Of a stretch of 64,000 nt of DNA, positions 1-9,709 are shown piece after piece. The stretch spans positions 196,501-260,500 of the forward strand of contig JADKIQ010000003.1 of assembly GCA_016721245.1 (NCBI GenBank). The letters run 5' to 3'. The notes under the pieces were generated by a model. That model was not told where the DNA came from, did not search any database, and saw only the letters and a program-made list of their open reading frames with translations. The translations under genes and the position numbers were made by a program. This DNA is from Sphingobacteriales bacterium. Lineage in GTDB: Bacteria; Bacteroidota; Bacteroidia; Chitinophagales; JADIYW01. Each line of letters starts with the position of its first letter. Position 1 is the first letter of the stretch.

Positions 1-2258
1 CTTCCTGAAATACTGTCAATCTGCTTCAATGTATCAGCAGATGTCTTTGCGTAGAAAATTCTGATTTTTGTTATATCATCTACAACACAATTTCCTGTCT
101 GATTGAAGGTCCAGCTTAAGTAATTTTTATATTCGGAAGTATCTAGTCTGCTGTCCGTACAAAAATTATTTACAGTCAGCACAGGTGTACAAGGTAGTGT
201 GGTATCACTTGGACGTGCACAAACTTCCTGCGAGAAATTAATCAGCGGTGATTTTAAACCAACAATGGAATAACTGCCGATTGCTTTTATTTTGTAGCAA
301 TATAAACTATCGTTCTCGAGGTTAATATCTCTGTATGATTTTGTGTTAACGGTCGTTAGTGAATCAAAAGTGGAACCACCAGGGAGTTTTCTGAATATAA
401 CGTAAGAACTATTTACCCACGCAACATTAAAATTCCAGGATAGATTAAGAGCTTCAAAAGCAGGTGCAACGGTAAGAAATACGGATGAAGCAAGTTCGCT
501 GCTGCCTAAACTGTCCGTTGTTCTGGCATAAAACACCAGTTTGTAATTGTAGGCATTTGCAACTGTATTTAATCCGTTATCTAAAAACGAAGTATCTGTA
601 ATTGCCGAGAAAGTAGCTGCATTAACGGTTTTAACCAAGGTGTAATTCGTGCCGGCCAAACCGGTTGCTCTAAACAGTTTTAATACATATGGTCCGGGAT
701 TGGTGATAGTATCTAATTTATCTGCAAAAGGTTTAGACCATTCCACATAAATTAGTCCGTTAGTTTCGTCTGTTGTTCTTACATCTACATTATAGATGAC
801 CGGAATATCTGCCGGAATAATTACACAAGATTCAATAGAAGCCAAGCCGGTAAACCTGTTCAGAATTAATCCTGCGTTGCTTCTGTCGCCAAAATCAGCT
901 ACGACTCTGTAACTGTATTGATTACCTGATTTAATAGTATTATCGATGAAAGAGTAATTGTTTGTTGTGCCGATTCTTTCATAACCTAAAGCGGTTAAAT
1001 CAGGACTGCAAGTATCTATTGCATTGTTACAACCTTTCTTTCTCCAAATGGAAAAGCTTCTGAATTTTGCATTGCCTGCGCAAACGTATAAGCTGTCCCA
1101 TCGCAGAGTAACCGTTTTATTAATAACATTTAAAGTAGCGGTAAAATTCTTCGGTGGAGGTGCCAGTAATTTTATAGATAATGTTTTTGAATCTGTTAAT
1201 GGAGGACTGTCAAAATTATCCACCGCATTAAATACTACTAAGTAATCATTCTTTAGCAAATGATCGCAGGTGGTATTCCACTTAAACAACCCACTCACCG
1301 GATTTGCAGGAACACCTGCCGTAAAGGTAGCTGGGCTGCTGCTTACAATAAACGGTGCACCGTTAGCTTTCAGCGTTACTTTGTCCTGTGAATTAGGATC
1401 AAAAGCAGTTGCCGTAAAGGAAATGGTATCACCAATGACTTTACAGATTTGCAATGGTACGGTGAGGCGAGGAGGAAGATTATTGGTTGCATCTATAATA
1501 ATTTGTAAATCGCGAATAACAGTGCCAATTAAAATACCGTTTCTGAATTCACGAATTACAATCACAATATTGTAAATACCGGCTAGTTGAGGAGTAATCC
1601 AGATAAACTCACCGGTACGCTGGTTAATTGAAATCTGATTGTCTGGACCAGGATTTATTAAGTTTGGAGGAGAATAACCGCCAACAGGAGTGCCAAGCGC
1701 TCTTAGCGGAGAAGAAATATAAAATGATAAACTATCACCATCCGGGTCAAAAGCATTTGGATTGTGAATGAAGGTCTGATCAACATTTCCATATTCAATA
1801 GGAGGATTTAATAATTGAGGAGAACTATTAAAACCAATGATATTCGGGTCTAAAATCTTTACCGTATCTTCTATATAAAATTCGGTATTTACTGCATTGT
1901 TTATATTGATAATCCCGGCGATTCTGTTGGGATCCTGTACTCCAACAATATACGTAAACGGTCCCGAATAGGTATGAATCCCGATATATTTATTTTGTTT
2001 GATATCTGCAGCTAAAAAAACCTCAGAAGTTCTGTCCAGTGAATCAAAGGTTCCATCACCCCAGGAGATGCCTAAACGGGTACGGTCGGCATCTGCACTT
2101 ACGCCGCTTACTTTAGTATAAGTGGTAATTGTAAATTCGTATGTAAAGCCTGAAATATGTTTATAGGTGATTTCACCGGCACGGTTATGTGTGGCAAAAC
2201 CTTCCATCGCAATAAGTAAAAAACAAAGGCTTAAAAGTATTTTATAAACTGACTTCAT
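1..2258 (-). CDS. Large secreted Ig/fibronectin-like protein, probable T9SS cargo (3' end outside window)
   Basis: The frame opens with an ATG at 2258-2256 and stays open to base 1, giving at least 752 residues; the C-terminus lies off the left edge. It begins with a signal peptide (MKSVYKILLSLCFLLIAMEG) followed directly by THNRAGEITY. I associate that opening with very large Bacteroidota surface proteins that end in a gliding-motility/type-B T9SS sorting domain. Next come a PKD-like stretch (SWGDGTFDSL), cadherin-like segments (AFDPDGDSLSF, AFDPNSQDKV) and several fibronectin-III-like units with recurring SYRV/YKLVF strands. It is probably exported and surface-attached or secreted; ligand unknown. 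The sorting domain itself cannot be seen here, so T9SS export is an inference from the N-terminal type. Confidence 0.8.
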   Translation of the reverse strand, partial: MKSVYKILLSLCFLLIAMEGFATHNRAGEITYKHISGFTYEFTITTYTKVSGVSADADRTRLGISWGDGTFDSLDRTSEVFLAADIKQNKYIGIHTYSGPFTYIVGVQDPNRIAGIININNAVNTEFYIEDTVKILDPNIIGFNSSPQLLNPPIEYGNVDQTFIHNPNAFDPDGDSLSFYISSPLRALGTPVGGYSPPNLINPGPDNQISINQRTGEFIWITPQLAGIYNIVIVIREFRNGILIGTVIRDLQIIIDATNNLPPRLTVPLQICKVIGDTISFTATAFDPNSQDKVTLKANGAPFIVSSSPATFTAGVPANPVSGLFKWNTTCDHLLKNDYLVVFNAVDNFDSPPLTDSKTLSIKLLAPPPKNFTATLNVINKTVTLRWDSLYVCAGNAKFRSFSIWRKKGCNNAIDTCSPDLTALGYERIGTTNNYSFIDNTIKSGNQYSYRVVADFGDRSNAGLILNRFTGLASIESCVIIPADIPVIYNVDVRTTDETNGLIYVEWSKPFADKLDTITNPGPYVLKLFRATGLAGTNYTLVKTVNAATFSAITDTSFLDNGLNTVANAYNYKLVFYARTTDSLGSSELASSVFLTVAPAFEALNLSWNFNVAWVNSSYVIFRKLPGGSTFDSLTTVNTKSYRDINLENDSLYCYKIKAIGSYSIVGLKSPLINFSQEVCARPSDTTLPCTPVLTVNNFCTDSRLDTSEYKNYLSWTFNQTGNCVVDDITKIRIFYAKTSADTLKQIDSISG

Positions 2259-2331
2259 GAAATATAAAGATAACTGAATTTACTAACATCGTAAATATAA
2301 ATAGGTTTACGGTAAAACAAGAGATTTTAAC

Positions 2332-2991
2332 TTATTTTTCTTTATAATAAGTACCAAAAAGGATATCAAAAATAGGGTAGGTGATATTGAAATTATATTT
2401 CGTCATCAGCTTTGTATCGTGGTGCGTATGGTGCAGTCTTCTTAAGGTGCTGATAAATGGCAGTTTTGCCACAAAGTGCGATTCGGGTAAATGATAGGCG
2501 AAATGCAGCCACTCATAATTTAGGTAATAAGCAAATACGGTAACAACAAACAGTAAAGCCGCATTTTCAGACCAGATAAAATAAAACAATGCGGCAACGG
2601 GAAGTGTAAAAGCAAAGAAGAAAAACAATAACAAAACAGGAGGAAATAAGACAGCTTTTACATCCTGCGCAGAGTCGAAACTGAAATTGTCGTAGGTGAA
2701 AAAGCGATGATGCTGCATCGTGTGCCGTTTAAATACTTTGTCCAGTTTTTCCTTTCTGTGATGCATCGGTCCCTTATGTCCCATATATTCTACAAAATTG
2801 ATATATAAGAATCCGATTGGAACAATCAACAACTCTTTCCAGGTGGGATGATGAATAAATAAAATACAGATTATAATCAATGCCAGACACCAGACGGTGG
2901 TAAACCAAAAGTGCAGTTTTCCCGAATAATTGCTGCCGATTTCTTCTTTTCGGTATTCATTTCTGAAGGCTATGGTGTCGTTTGTTTCCAT
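2332..2991 (-). CDS. Fatty acid hydroxylase / sterol desaturase superfamily membrane protein
   Basis: 219 residues with about four hydrophobic segments (near 31-47, 54-68, 113-138, 143-158). Histidine clusters typical of membrane di-iron hydroxylases/desaturases are present: H72...HH77-78, H90...HH94-95, H163xxxH167 and HH187-188xHH190-191. Known members use an oxo-bridged di-iron centre to hydroxylate or desaturate lipids, carotenoids or sterols at the cytoplasmic face. The short length fits the compact bacterial branch that includes carotenoid/fatty-acid hydroxylases. No carotenoid or lipid biosynthesis gene lies beside it, so the substrate is unknown. The start ATG is 26 bases from the 3018 ATG of the divergent gene, so the two must share a very short promoter region. 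Confidence 0.8.
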   Translation of the reverse strand: METNDTIAFRNEYRKEEIGSNYSGKLHFWFTTVWCLALIIICILFIHHPTWKELLIVPIGFLYINFVEYMGHKGPMHHRKEKLDKVFKRHTMQHHRFFTYDNFSFDSAQDVKAVLFPPVLLLFFFFAFTLPVAALFYFIWSENAALLFVVTVFAYYLNYEWLHFAYHLPESHFVAKLPFISTLRRLHHTHHDTKLMTKYNFNITYPIFDILFGTYYKEK

Positions 2992-3044
2992 CGTTAATCT
3001 GATATATTTCAGAATTTATGTTTAATTTAGTAAAAATTATTGAT

Positions 3045-3482
3045 ATGGCAGAGCAAATACCTGTAAATACTTCCGGACAAACACCTGTTGCGAAAACTAC
3101 ACATCCTGTTGTCAGGTTTTTCAGAAAAGTAATGCTGTTTTTTGTTTTACTGTCTGTACTTGTTTTAACAGGTATCTATCTGTACTTTAATTATACTTAT
3201 AGTGAAGGAAGCCGTGCCGGCATGCTGATGAAATTTTCCAGTAAAGGCTATGTTTTCAAAACCTATGAAGGTGAATTAAACTTGGGCGGCATCAATCCGC
3301 TGCCGGGTAATACCATTGCCAATAATATCTGGAAGTTTTCTGTAAAAGATGATTCCATAGGAAACTTGCTGAAAAGCAAAGAAGGACAAATGCTGCGCTT
3401 GCATTACAAAGAGAAAGTAAGAAATATGCCTTGGCAGGGCGATACGAAATTCTTTGTAGACGGCGTAGATGTCGTCAAATAG
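3045..3482 (+). CDS. Small membrane-anchored protein of unknown function
   Basis: 145 residues from the ATG at 3045 (MAEQIPVNTSGQ). An in-frame ATG at 3018 would add nine residues, but I prefer the later one because the sequence after it looks like a normal cytoplasmic lead-in. One membrane segment (about residues 28-51) is followed by a periplasmic domain beginning YFNYTYSEGSRAGMLMKFSSK and containing KTYEGELNLGG. I recall this YSEG...KGYVFKTYEGEL pattern from short Bacteroidota proteins that databases sometimes mislabel '6-phosphogluconate dehydrogenase'. There is no nucleotide-binding fold here, so I give no enzymatic name. Its stop lies 4 bases from the convergent meaB stop. Confidence 0.7.
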   Translation: MAEQIPVNTSGQTPVAKTTHPVVRFFRKVMLFFVLLSVLVLTGIYLYFNYTYSEGSRAGMLMKFSSKGYVFKTYEGELNLGGINPLPGNTIANNIWKFSVKDDSIGNLLKSKEGQMLRLHYKEKVRNMPWQGDTKFFVDGVDVVK

Positions 3483-3486
3483 AATT

Positions 3487-4473
3487 TTATTTCTCCATAA
3501 ATTTCTGCACTAAGAATTTAGCAGCATTTACAGCTGTTATCTCATTGTTTTTAATTTTTTCTTTTAAAGATGTTTTCACTGATTGTATCGAAGTATTTTG
3601 TGAAAATAAATGCTGTAGTTCCTGTAAAATACTTTCTTCAAACCAGAATAAATCCTGCTGATTTCTGTTGTGTTTCAAAAAGCCGGTAGATTCCATTTTT
3701 AAAAAATAGCTGTCGATTTCTTTTTGTAGTGTATCAAGTCCTGTTTTTTCAAGAGAAGATATATTCAGTACCTGTGTTATCCATTCTTTTTCCGATGCTG
3801 AAAATAAATGCAGAGAATGTTTTACCTGAGTGGCTGCGATTTTTGCCGCTACATTATTTTCTCCATCTGATTTATTGATTAAAATAATATCGGCCATTTC
3901 CATAATGCCGCGCTTGATGCCCTGCAATTCATCACCCGAGTTTGGCAAGAGCAACAGCATAAATAAATCAGTCATGTTTTTTACCAGTGTTTCCGATTGC
4001 CCCACGCCAACCGTTTCCACAAAAATATAATCAAAACCGAATGCCTCACAAAGCAGAATAGTTTCTCGTGTGGTGCGTCCCACACCACCCAAATGGTTGT
4101 TGCTTGCTGTAGGTCTGATAAAACAATGTTCATTGCTCACCAAATCTTCCATGCGTGTTTTATCGCCCAAAATACTGCCTTTGCTGATGGTGCTGGATGG
4201 ATCGATTGCTAATACCGCCAGAGATTTCTTGTTGTCTAAAAGTAATTTTCCGAATGCATTGATGAAGGTGCTTTTCCCGGCACCGGGTGAACCCGTGATA
4301 GCAATTCGTTTACTGGTGTTTTTTGTTTTTAAGCAGGCTTGCAGTACTGTTTCCGCAATAGCCTCGTCTTCTTTTTTAGTGCTTTCAATTAAGGTAATTG
4401 CTTTGCTTAAAATAATTCTGTCTTTTTGCAGGATGCCTTTAATATAATCTTCCGGTGACAAAATTGTTTGCAT
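3487..4473 (-). CDS. meaB: Methylmalonyl-CoA mutase-associated GTPase MeaB
   Basis: 328 residues, the usual size for MeaB/ArgK G3E-family P-loop GTPases. Walker A is GSPGAGKST (61-69). AIDPSST, ETVGVGQSE (base-sensing switch region) and NKSDG (guanine specificity) follow in order, with a helical C-terminal dimerisation arm. MeaB is a chaperone that protects adenosylcobalamin-dependent methylmalonyl-CoA mutase and gates cofactor loading in propionate/branched-chain metabolism. The mutase genes are not in this window, as often happens in Bacteroidota. The gene sits 61 bases downstream of the DUF4397 lipoprotein on the same strand, but nothing links the two functionally. Confidence 0.93.
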   Translation of the reverse strand: MQTILSPEDYIKGILQKDRIILSKAITLIESTKKEDEAIAETVLQACLKTKNTSKRIAITGSPGAGKSTFINAFGKLLLDNKKSLAVLAIDPSSTISKGSILGDKTRMEDLVSNEHCFIRPTASNNHLGGVGRTTRETILLCEAFGFDYIFVETVGVGQSETLVKNMTDLFMLLLLPNSGDELQGIKRGIMEMADIILINKSDGENNVAAKIAATQVKHSLHLFSASEKEWITQVLNISSLEKTGLDTLQKEIDSYFLKMESTGFLKHNRNQQDLFWFEESILQELQHLFSQNTSIQSVKTSLKEKIKNNEITAVNAAKFLVQKFMEK

Positions 4474-4534
4474 ACCTAAATGTATTAAAATTTATGTTTA
4501 AAGTCAAAGAAGAACTACTCAATAAAAAGGAAGA

Positions 4535-5230
4535 TTAATTGTATTGAATTACCTGAATTCCCGCATCACTTGTACCTGTCCCGCCTGAAAAACCTTTGAG
4601 AAACAGGGTGTATATTTTTCCGCTGCTCAGGATAATACCCGAAGCTGAAGCGACAACAGTTTGCGTTCCCGCTAATTTTGCTTTTATTGTGTATGTTTTT
4701 CCATCTATGGCAAGTAAATCGGTTGTTTCTTTAAATGCCTTATTCGTTAGGGCAATAGAGTCGGCTCCGCTACGTAAGATGAAATCTACATTTGCCGTAT
4801 TTGGAGATAAGTGTAACATTCTGAAATTTATTTTACCAACTGCTGGTGCAACCAGGTTGTCTTCAAAACGTATAGCTGAGGCTTTGACGGCAGAGTCTAC
4901 TATAAATACACTGTAAGCTTTATTTTTAGTAAAAGGTAAGGTGGCTGTTGAGAACAGGGACACGCCCGTACCTGCTTGTTTTATATCAAAAGACTGATTG
5001 CCTGTACTAACTATAAAATAAGTCGGAGCAGCAGCATATACTATGGAAGAGCTGTTGATTTTTGAAGTTCCTTTATATATATCTACAGCAGGTGCATCGG
5101 GCGAAGCATGAATCAGCATGACAGATGCAGTATCTGTATTGGTATTTGTTTCTTCTTTACTGCAGCTAATGATAAAGTTAGCTGAAAGCATCAGCAGTAT
5201 AATTTTTTTGGTAGTTTCAAACATAAACAT
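4535..5230 (-). CDS. DUF4397 domain lipoprotein
   Basis: 231 residues. The lipobox is at SANFIISC|SKEE, so the mature protein is probably an outer-membrane or periplasmic lipoprotein. The domain opens with VMLIHASPDAPAVDIYKG, the hallmark of DUF4397, a beta-rich, cadherin-like module of unknown role. A second half-repeat, FRMLHLSPNTANVDFILRSG, matches the same pattern, so two DUF4397-like units lie in tandem. An in-frame ATG at 5224 would give an equally good signal peptide. The gene lies 75 bases downstream of dabB on the same strand; read-through is possible but no functional tie is visible. Confidence 0.82.
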   Translation of the reverse strand: MFMFETTKKIILLMLSANFIISCSKEETNTNTDTASVMLIHASPDAPAVDIYKGTSKINSSSIVYAAAPTYFIVSTGNQSFDIKQAGTGVSLFSTATLPFTKNKAYSVFIVDSAVKASAIRFEDNLVAPAVGKINFRMLHLSPNTANVDFILRSGADSIALTNKAFKETTDLLAIDGKTYTIKAKLAGTQTVVASASGIILSSGKIYTLFLKGFSGGTGTSDAGIQVIQYN

Positions 5231-5305
5231 TATTTCTCATGTAAAATAAGAAATAAATAGCCACTTAACAATTTTAAATACAAGTATCGTATCGGAAGTA
5301 TTCGC

Positions 5306-7174
5306 TTAAGATGATCTGTAGGCAATCGGATGGTACGCTTTTTTGTGTTGTCCTAAAAAGATACGCGCATAGATTCTTAAAACCGCCACTTCAATTAAAA
5401 TAAATCCTAATGCAATACAGATGATTAATAATGTTTCATGTGTATGAATGTAGGTGAATAATAAATCAATGCCAATAAACGTAGGTGTAAGCGGAAAACC
5501 AAGTAAGGCAAGGCAACATATCAGAAATAGTGCAGCAATACCTTTTTGTTCATGTGCATAACCATGAAATTGATTTAAAGAAATGTCGTTATCTATCGCT
5601 TTTATTCTTAATAGACAAACAAGTCCAACAATGGCAGCCACCAGGATGCCGCTTAAGTATAAGAAAATATGGAAGAAGTCGATGTGTTCATTCATCGAAA
5701 TGGCGAGTGCTATCAGCAGCTGGCTGCCAATGATATGCAGCCAGGCACGAATCGCATTTTTTCTTTCTGTAAACGCCTTTACAATAAATATAAAAGCTAA
5801 AAAAGCATAAAGTACATCTAAATACAAGATTACAGAAGTTGGCAGGAATTCGTCCAGAATAATATGCAGGATTCCGGTAAGAAATAGCAAACTGATTATC
5901 GCTATACTAATACTTTTATCGATAAAATTAAACCGGTTTCCAATCCATTTAAATGGCTTCCACAAAAAATTATACAAGAATATATCTACATTCCATTCTC
6001 TGATATTTAATATAAAAATCGTGTTTTTTAATTTTGCAATGGTTGTGTTTTCTGAAGCATGCTGTGTAGGAACATGGCTGAACACCATATCGTGAATCAG
6101 ATAACCCAGTACGGACGGTGAAACAAGTAACTGATAGGTGCGCAGGAAAGCATTTCCCGCAAAATGCACCAGTGCCAGTATGTGAAAACCTAATGCCACT
6201 TCAATAAACATGATACCGATTTGTGTTATGGATGAATAGGCAATCTGTGTTTTTACAGAGGATTGTACACTGGCGATGCCTGATGCGATGATACTTGTAA
6301 ATAAACCTATTGCGATTAAAACGACTTTTATAAGCAGGATGTTGTTCCAAAGGGGAAAAGTTCGTATGAGTAAAAAAACACCCAGATGAACCGAAAGTGA
6401 ACCATAAAAAATAGCACTCGAGACAGTTGGTCCTTCCATTGCTCTGGCTAACCAGGAAGAAAAGGGTAATTGAGCAGATTTTATAGAAACAGCAATCACG
6501 ATTAATAAACACATAGTTTGGATGTATAAAGGATGCTCTGCTATGACTTCATTTAAAAAAACTGCATTATGCAGTTCATTAAATGTAATATTTTTGTGAA
6601 AAATATGGTGAGCCATCCACATCGCAACAATCAGACAAACATCACCTAAACGATACAACGAAATAACCTTCAGTCCGTTTTTCACAGGCAAATACCGGTC
6701 GCGGTAAAAAGCGATTAATAAAAAGGAGGTGAGGCCTAAGATTTCCCAGCCGATAAATAAAGTTTCAAAATTTCCTGAAAATATCACAAAATTATATCCG
6801 AGGTAAAAGAAAAGTAAAGTGTTGAAAAACCGTTTAAATCCCTCATCCCGGTGCATATAATATTTGCTGAAAACTGTAACAGATAAAGAAATCAAAGAGC
6901 CTACTAAAGCATAAACAGCAGTAGTGGTATCGAAATAGAAATTAATAAAAAATTCAAATTTTTCGGATTTATATAATACCAGATGTTTGTAATCTATCGT
7001 GATAAAATTGTCCAGCATCCATAATACGGCAATTATCAGTAATACCAGAGAATGCAAACCAATGGAGGCAATAGCGATATTGGCGAGTGATTTTTCTTTT
7101 TTCTTATCAATAAATAAACTTATAAAGAATGCCAATAGTGGTAAGTATACAAAGATCTGAAGTAAATGTTTCAT
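5306..7174 (-). CDS. dabB: DabB-like proton-conducting membrane subunit (NuoL/MrpA family)
   Basis: 622 residues, almost entirely hydrophobic, with the proton-conducting transporter fold of NuoL/MrpA. The core runs from about residue 110 (LFFYLGYNFVIFSGNFETLF, IGWEILGLTSFLLIAFYRDR) to SAQLPFSSWLARAMEGPTVS and SSITQIGIMF. No other complex I or Mrp genes are adjacent. Instead it lies 5 bases after dabA, the arrangement of the two-gene DAB inorganic-carbon pump, in which DabB is thought to couple cation (H+ or Na+) flow to DabA-catalysed CO2 hydration. It ends the operon; I found no convincing terminator after it. The assignment rests on the family plus the dabA linkage. Confidence 0.9.
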   Translation of the reverse strand: MKHLLQIFVYLPLLAFFISLFIDKKKEKSLANIAIASIGLHSLVLLIIAVLWMLDNFITIDYKHLVLYKSEKFEFFINFYFDTTTAVYALVGSLISLSVTVFSKYYMHRDEGFKRFFNTLLFFYLGYNFVIFSGNFETLFIGWEILGLTSFLLIAFYRDRYLPVKNGLKVISLYRLGDVCLIVAMWMAHHIFHKNITFNELHNAVFLNEVIAEHPLYIQTMCLLIVIAVSIKSAQLPFSSWLARAMEGPTVSSAIFYGSLSVHLGVFLLIRTFPLWNNILLIKVVLIAIGLFTSIIASGIASVQSSVKTQIAYSSITQIGIMFIEVALGFHILALVHFAGNAFLRTYQLLVSPSVLGYLIHDMVFSHVPTQHASENTTIAKLKNTIFILNIREWNVDIFLYNFLWKPFKWIGNRFNFIDKSISIAIISLLFLTGILHIILDEFLPTSVILYLDVLYAFLAFIFIVKAFTERKNAIRAWLHIIGSQLLIALAISMNEHIDFFHIFLYLSGILVAAIVGLVCLLRIKAIDNDISLNQFHGYAHEQKGIAALFLICCLALLGFPLTPTFIGIDLLFTYIHTHETLLIICIALGFILIEVAVLRIYARIFLGQHKKAYHPIAYRSS

Positions 7175-7179
7175 GTTGA

Positions 7180-9705
7180 TTATTTATGAAGGTAGACCGG
7201 CATGTTTTCCTGCGTAGCGTGAACGATATTATTTGTTTCCATCTCAGTTGCATTTTCAATCATCATATGGACATCATTGACCGTGCTGATATTATTGTCG
7301 AATGGATGATATTGCTTAAACACTCCGTCCTGAAAATAATAAACAGTATTGGTTTCCGGATGAATGGCGGCAACGTGTACCCATTCGTTGATATACCACT
7401 CATACATTTCCGGTGAAGATTGTATAGACATTAAAACGATTTCCGGATAATGTTCTACGATGATTAATAATCGAACTGGATCATGTACTTCTATCATCTG
7501 CCAGGGCAGACCCGGACGTAAATCGCCGTCGCTGCTGTTGGCAACACCAAATAATCCCATTACATTATGCGGCAATTTGGTGCCTGCACCTAATTTCTGA
7601 TTATCCACTCTGGAGAAATAATATTCCAGATTGATGCCACCGCAGACCGGACCCAGCGGCCGCATCACGCCGGTCAGCAGTTCTCCGTTTAAATCGGTTT
7701 TGTAATTATATGAATTTAAAAAGGCACGGCGGTCTAAAAACAATCCTCTGGTTATTTTCCGTTCACCTACAATACAAAGCGTATTGGTGCCATGTCCTAA
7801 TTCAGGACGTGGTTCAAATAAGGAAACCGAACGGTCTAAAATTGCTTTTCGTATCTTTTTAATATCCTGTTTCGTGTTAATGGAGGCAAACCTGCGCGAA
7901 CGTTCTTTAGCGTTAAGGTCTAGTGCATATTCAAAGGAGATACTGTTTTTTTTGTGCAATTCTTTATTGGATGCATACAGTATTTCTGTATCATAATATT
8001 CAATGCGGTCAGCTGCCGTATCATGTAAGGCACCTACAAACTGTGTAGTTTCAGGAATGGTAATGCCGTTTTGCTGCAAACACTCACGCACCTTCGGATG
8101 ATTAGCCATAAAGGCAAAGACACGCGCATTTACAGAGCCTGGACGGCCGCTGCATGCACCGCAATCATGAGCACCGTGATGTGGATTGTTGGCACTGCTG
8201 GAACCATGACCCACAACGTATATTACGGAAGCAAAGTCTTTAATCAATCCAATGCCTTTTAACAGACCATTCACTCTTGCTGCCATTTCATCCACTGTAA
8301 AACCAACCTGTAAATTGTTTTCAATGTCATTTATATCTTTATTCTCAATGGTGAGTGTTGCTTCCTTATGCATATGTGCAAAGGCATTGGAAATTGCCGG
8401 ACTCATTTTTGGTTTAAATAAATGCTGCAGTAAACGTACTGCCGACCATAAACCGAGTATAAACGTACTGAAATAACCAGTCAGAAAAGTATGCGTTTTT
8501 TGTGTGTACAATGTTTCATGCTCATGGCTTCTTTCGACATTCGTTTCTTTTATCAGGTATTTTGGGGTTACCGGTGCAGGACATAATTTGTCGTAAAATT
8601 TAGCACCCTGGGGCTGAAAATAAAATTCAACACCAAAGAAACCTGGACAACCAAAGGTTTCACATTCAGGATCTGCAGTTTCAATATTCCGGCGAATGGA
8701 ACATTCCCGTTCATCAATACAAAAAATGGCTTGAAAGCTTTTTGAAGGGATCTGGCTTTTGTTTTGCTGATTGTTTAATAAAATACCCGATAACACTACG
8801 TCATAATAACTCCATTCAAATGCATCCTGCAAAATCTTGAAAACTTCCTGCAATTCTGTCACCGGCACATCTTCAAATAAATCAACCGGCGGTAGATTCA
8901 GATGTACTGAAAGTGGCTGCCAGTTTTTTCCTAACTGATCATCCAGAGTATCAATCTCCAGTAACAGCTCTAAAATAATGACATCGTTTAACGAAATAAT
9001 TCTGGTGTCGAATAAAGTGTCCGGTCTTTCTTCAATGGTAGCCACCATACCCGACCAGCCGCGGTGACTGAATTGCTGATCAAAAATATATTGATTGAAG
9101 TAAGATTCATTACCGACTATTATTTTCAGTAAATCAGTAATAGTGATGTTTTCATGCAGTAATTTCTTTGCACGTCCGGTCTTAAAAAAACTGGTAAAGC
9201 TATTCTTTTCCAAGGCTCTGATTGCGGCAAGAAATCCTTGTTCACTATGTGGGAATTCCCAGATGGAAATTCCCTGATCCAGATAACCGGCTAATATTCG
9301 AAATAAAAAAGGCTGTACGGAATTGTCTAGATTTAGATGGTATATTTCTTTCCATTGACTCCTGAGCATGCCAATTCGTGGTGTAATACTATCATCGTAT
9401 TTTTTAAATAAAACATTTTGTTTCCATTCCGAAAGCTGATTTTTGCCCTTTCTTTCAGTAATTATTTTATCTAAAACCGCATCATTGATTCTGCCGGTTT
9501 CATAAAGCGTTCTAAACTCATCCAGTTGCAGGGTTGCCTGATAGCCGAATATTTTTGATGCCTTAAAAATAGCATTATAAAACTTCATATGCTGAAATGC
9601 ATGCAATGAATTATGATGAATGAAATCTTTCAGCGGAGTTTGTGAGGGCAAATAATGCTTCAGCTCATGAAGGATATGGTGTTCATCAAATTGTTTTTCT
9701 GACAT
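7180..9705 (-). CDS. dabA: DabA, inorganic carbon uptake subunit (DUF2309/UPF0753)
   Basis: 841 residues, a usual length for DUF2309 proteins. The zinc-site residues known from Halothiobacillus DabA (Cys, Asp, His, Cys) are all visible: C329 and D331 in FCIDER, H500 in VVGHGSSS, and C515 in GAHDCGAC. The spacings (2 residues between C and D, 15 between H and C) fit what I recall for the characterised protein. The fold resembles a beta-carbonic anhydrase active site. DabA is proposed to hydrate CO2 to bicarbonate in one direction, powered by the DabB cation pathway at the inner membrane. It starts 4 bases after the TerC stop and ends 5 bases before dabB. Confidence 0.93.
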   Translation of the reverse strand: MSEKQFDEHHILHELKHYLPSQTPLKDFIHHNSLHAFQHMKFYNAIFKASKIFGYQATLQLDEFRTLYETGRINDAVLDKIITERKGKNQLSEWKQNVLFKKYDDSITPRIGMLRSQWKEIYHLNLDNSVQPFLFRILAGYLDQGISIWEFPHSEQGFLAAIRALEKNSFTSFFKTGRAKKLLHENITITDLLKIIVGNESYFNQYIFDQQFSHRGWSGMVATIEERPDTLFDTRIISLNDVIILELLLEIDTLDDQLGKNWQPLSVHLNLPPVDLFEDVPVTELQEVFKILQDAFEWSYYDVVLSGILLNNQQNKSQIPSKSFQAIFCIDERECSIRRNIETADPECETFGCPGFFGVEFYFQPQGAKFYDKLCPAPVTPKYLIKETNVERSHEHETLYTQKTHTFLTGYFSTFILGLWSAVRLLQHLFKPKMSPAISNAFAHMHKEATLTIENKDINDIENNLQVGFTVDEMAARVNGLLKGIGLIKDFASVIYVVGHGSSSANNPHHGAHDCGACSGRPGSVNARVFAFMANHPKVRECLQQNGITIPETTQFVGALHDTAADRIEYYDTEILYASNKELHKKNSISFEYALDLNAKERSRRFASINTKQDIKKIRKAILDRSVSLFEPRPELGHGTNTLCIVGERKITRGLFLDRRAFLNSYNYKTDLNGELLTGVMRPLGPVCGGINLEYYFSRVDNQKLGAGTKLPHNVMGLFGVANSSDGDLRPGLPWQMIEVHDPVRLLIIVEHYPEIVLMSIQSSPEMYEWYINEWVHVAAIHPETNTVYYFQDGVFKQYHPFDNNISTVNDVHMMIENATEMETNNIVHATQENMPVYLHK

Positions 9706-9709
9706 AAAT

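Noticed and set aside
4070..4447. 125-residue plus-strand frame opposite meaB
   Set aside because: Antisense of the meaB P-loop region; the sequence has no family features.
5230..5256. Terminator after dabB
   Set aside because: TTATTTCT/AGAAATAA is a weak AT hairpin without a T-run and overlaps the next start codon.
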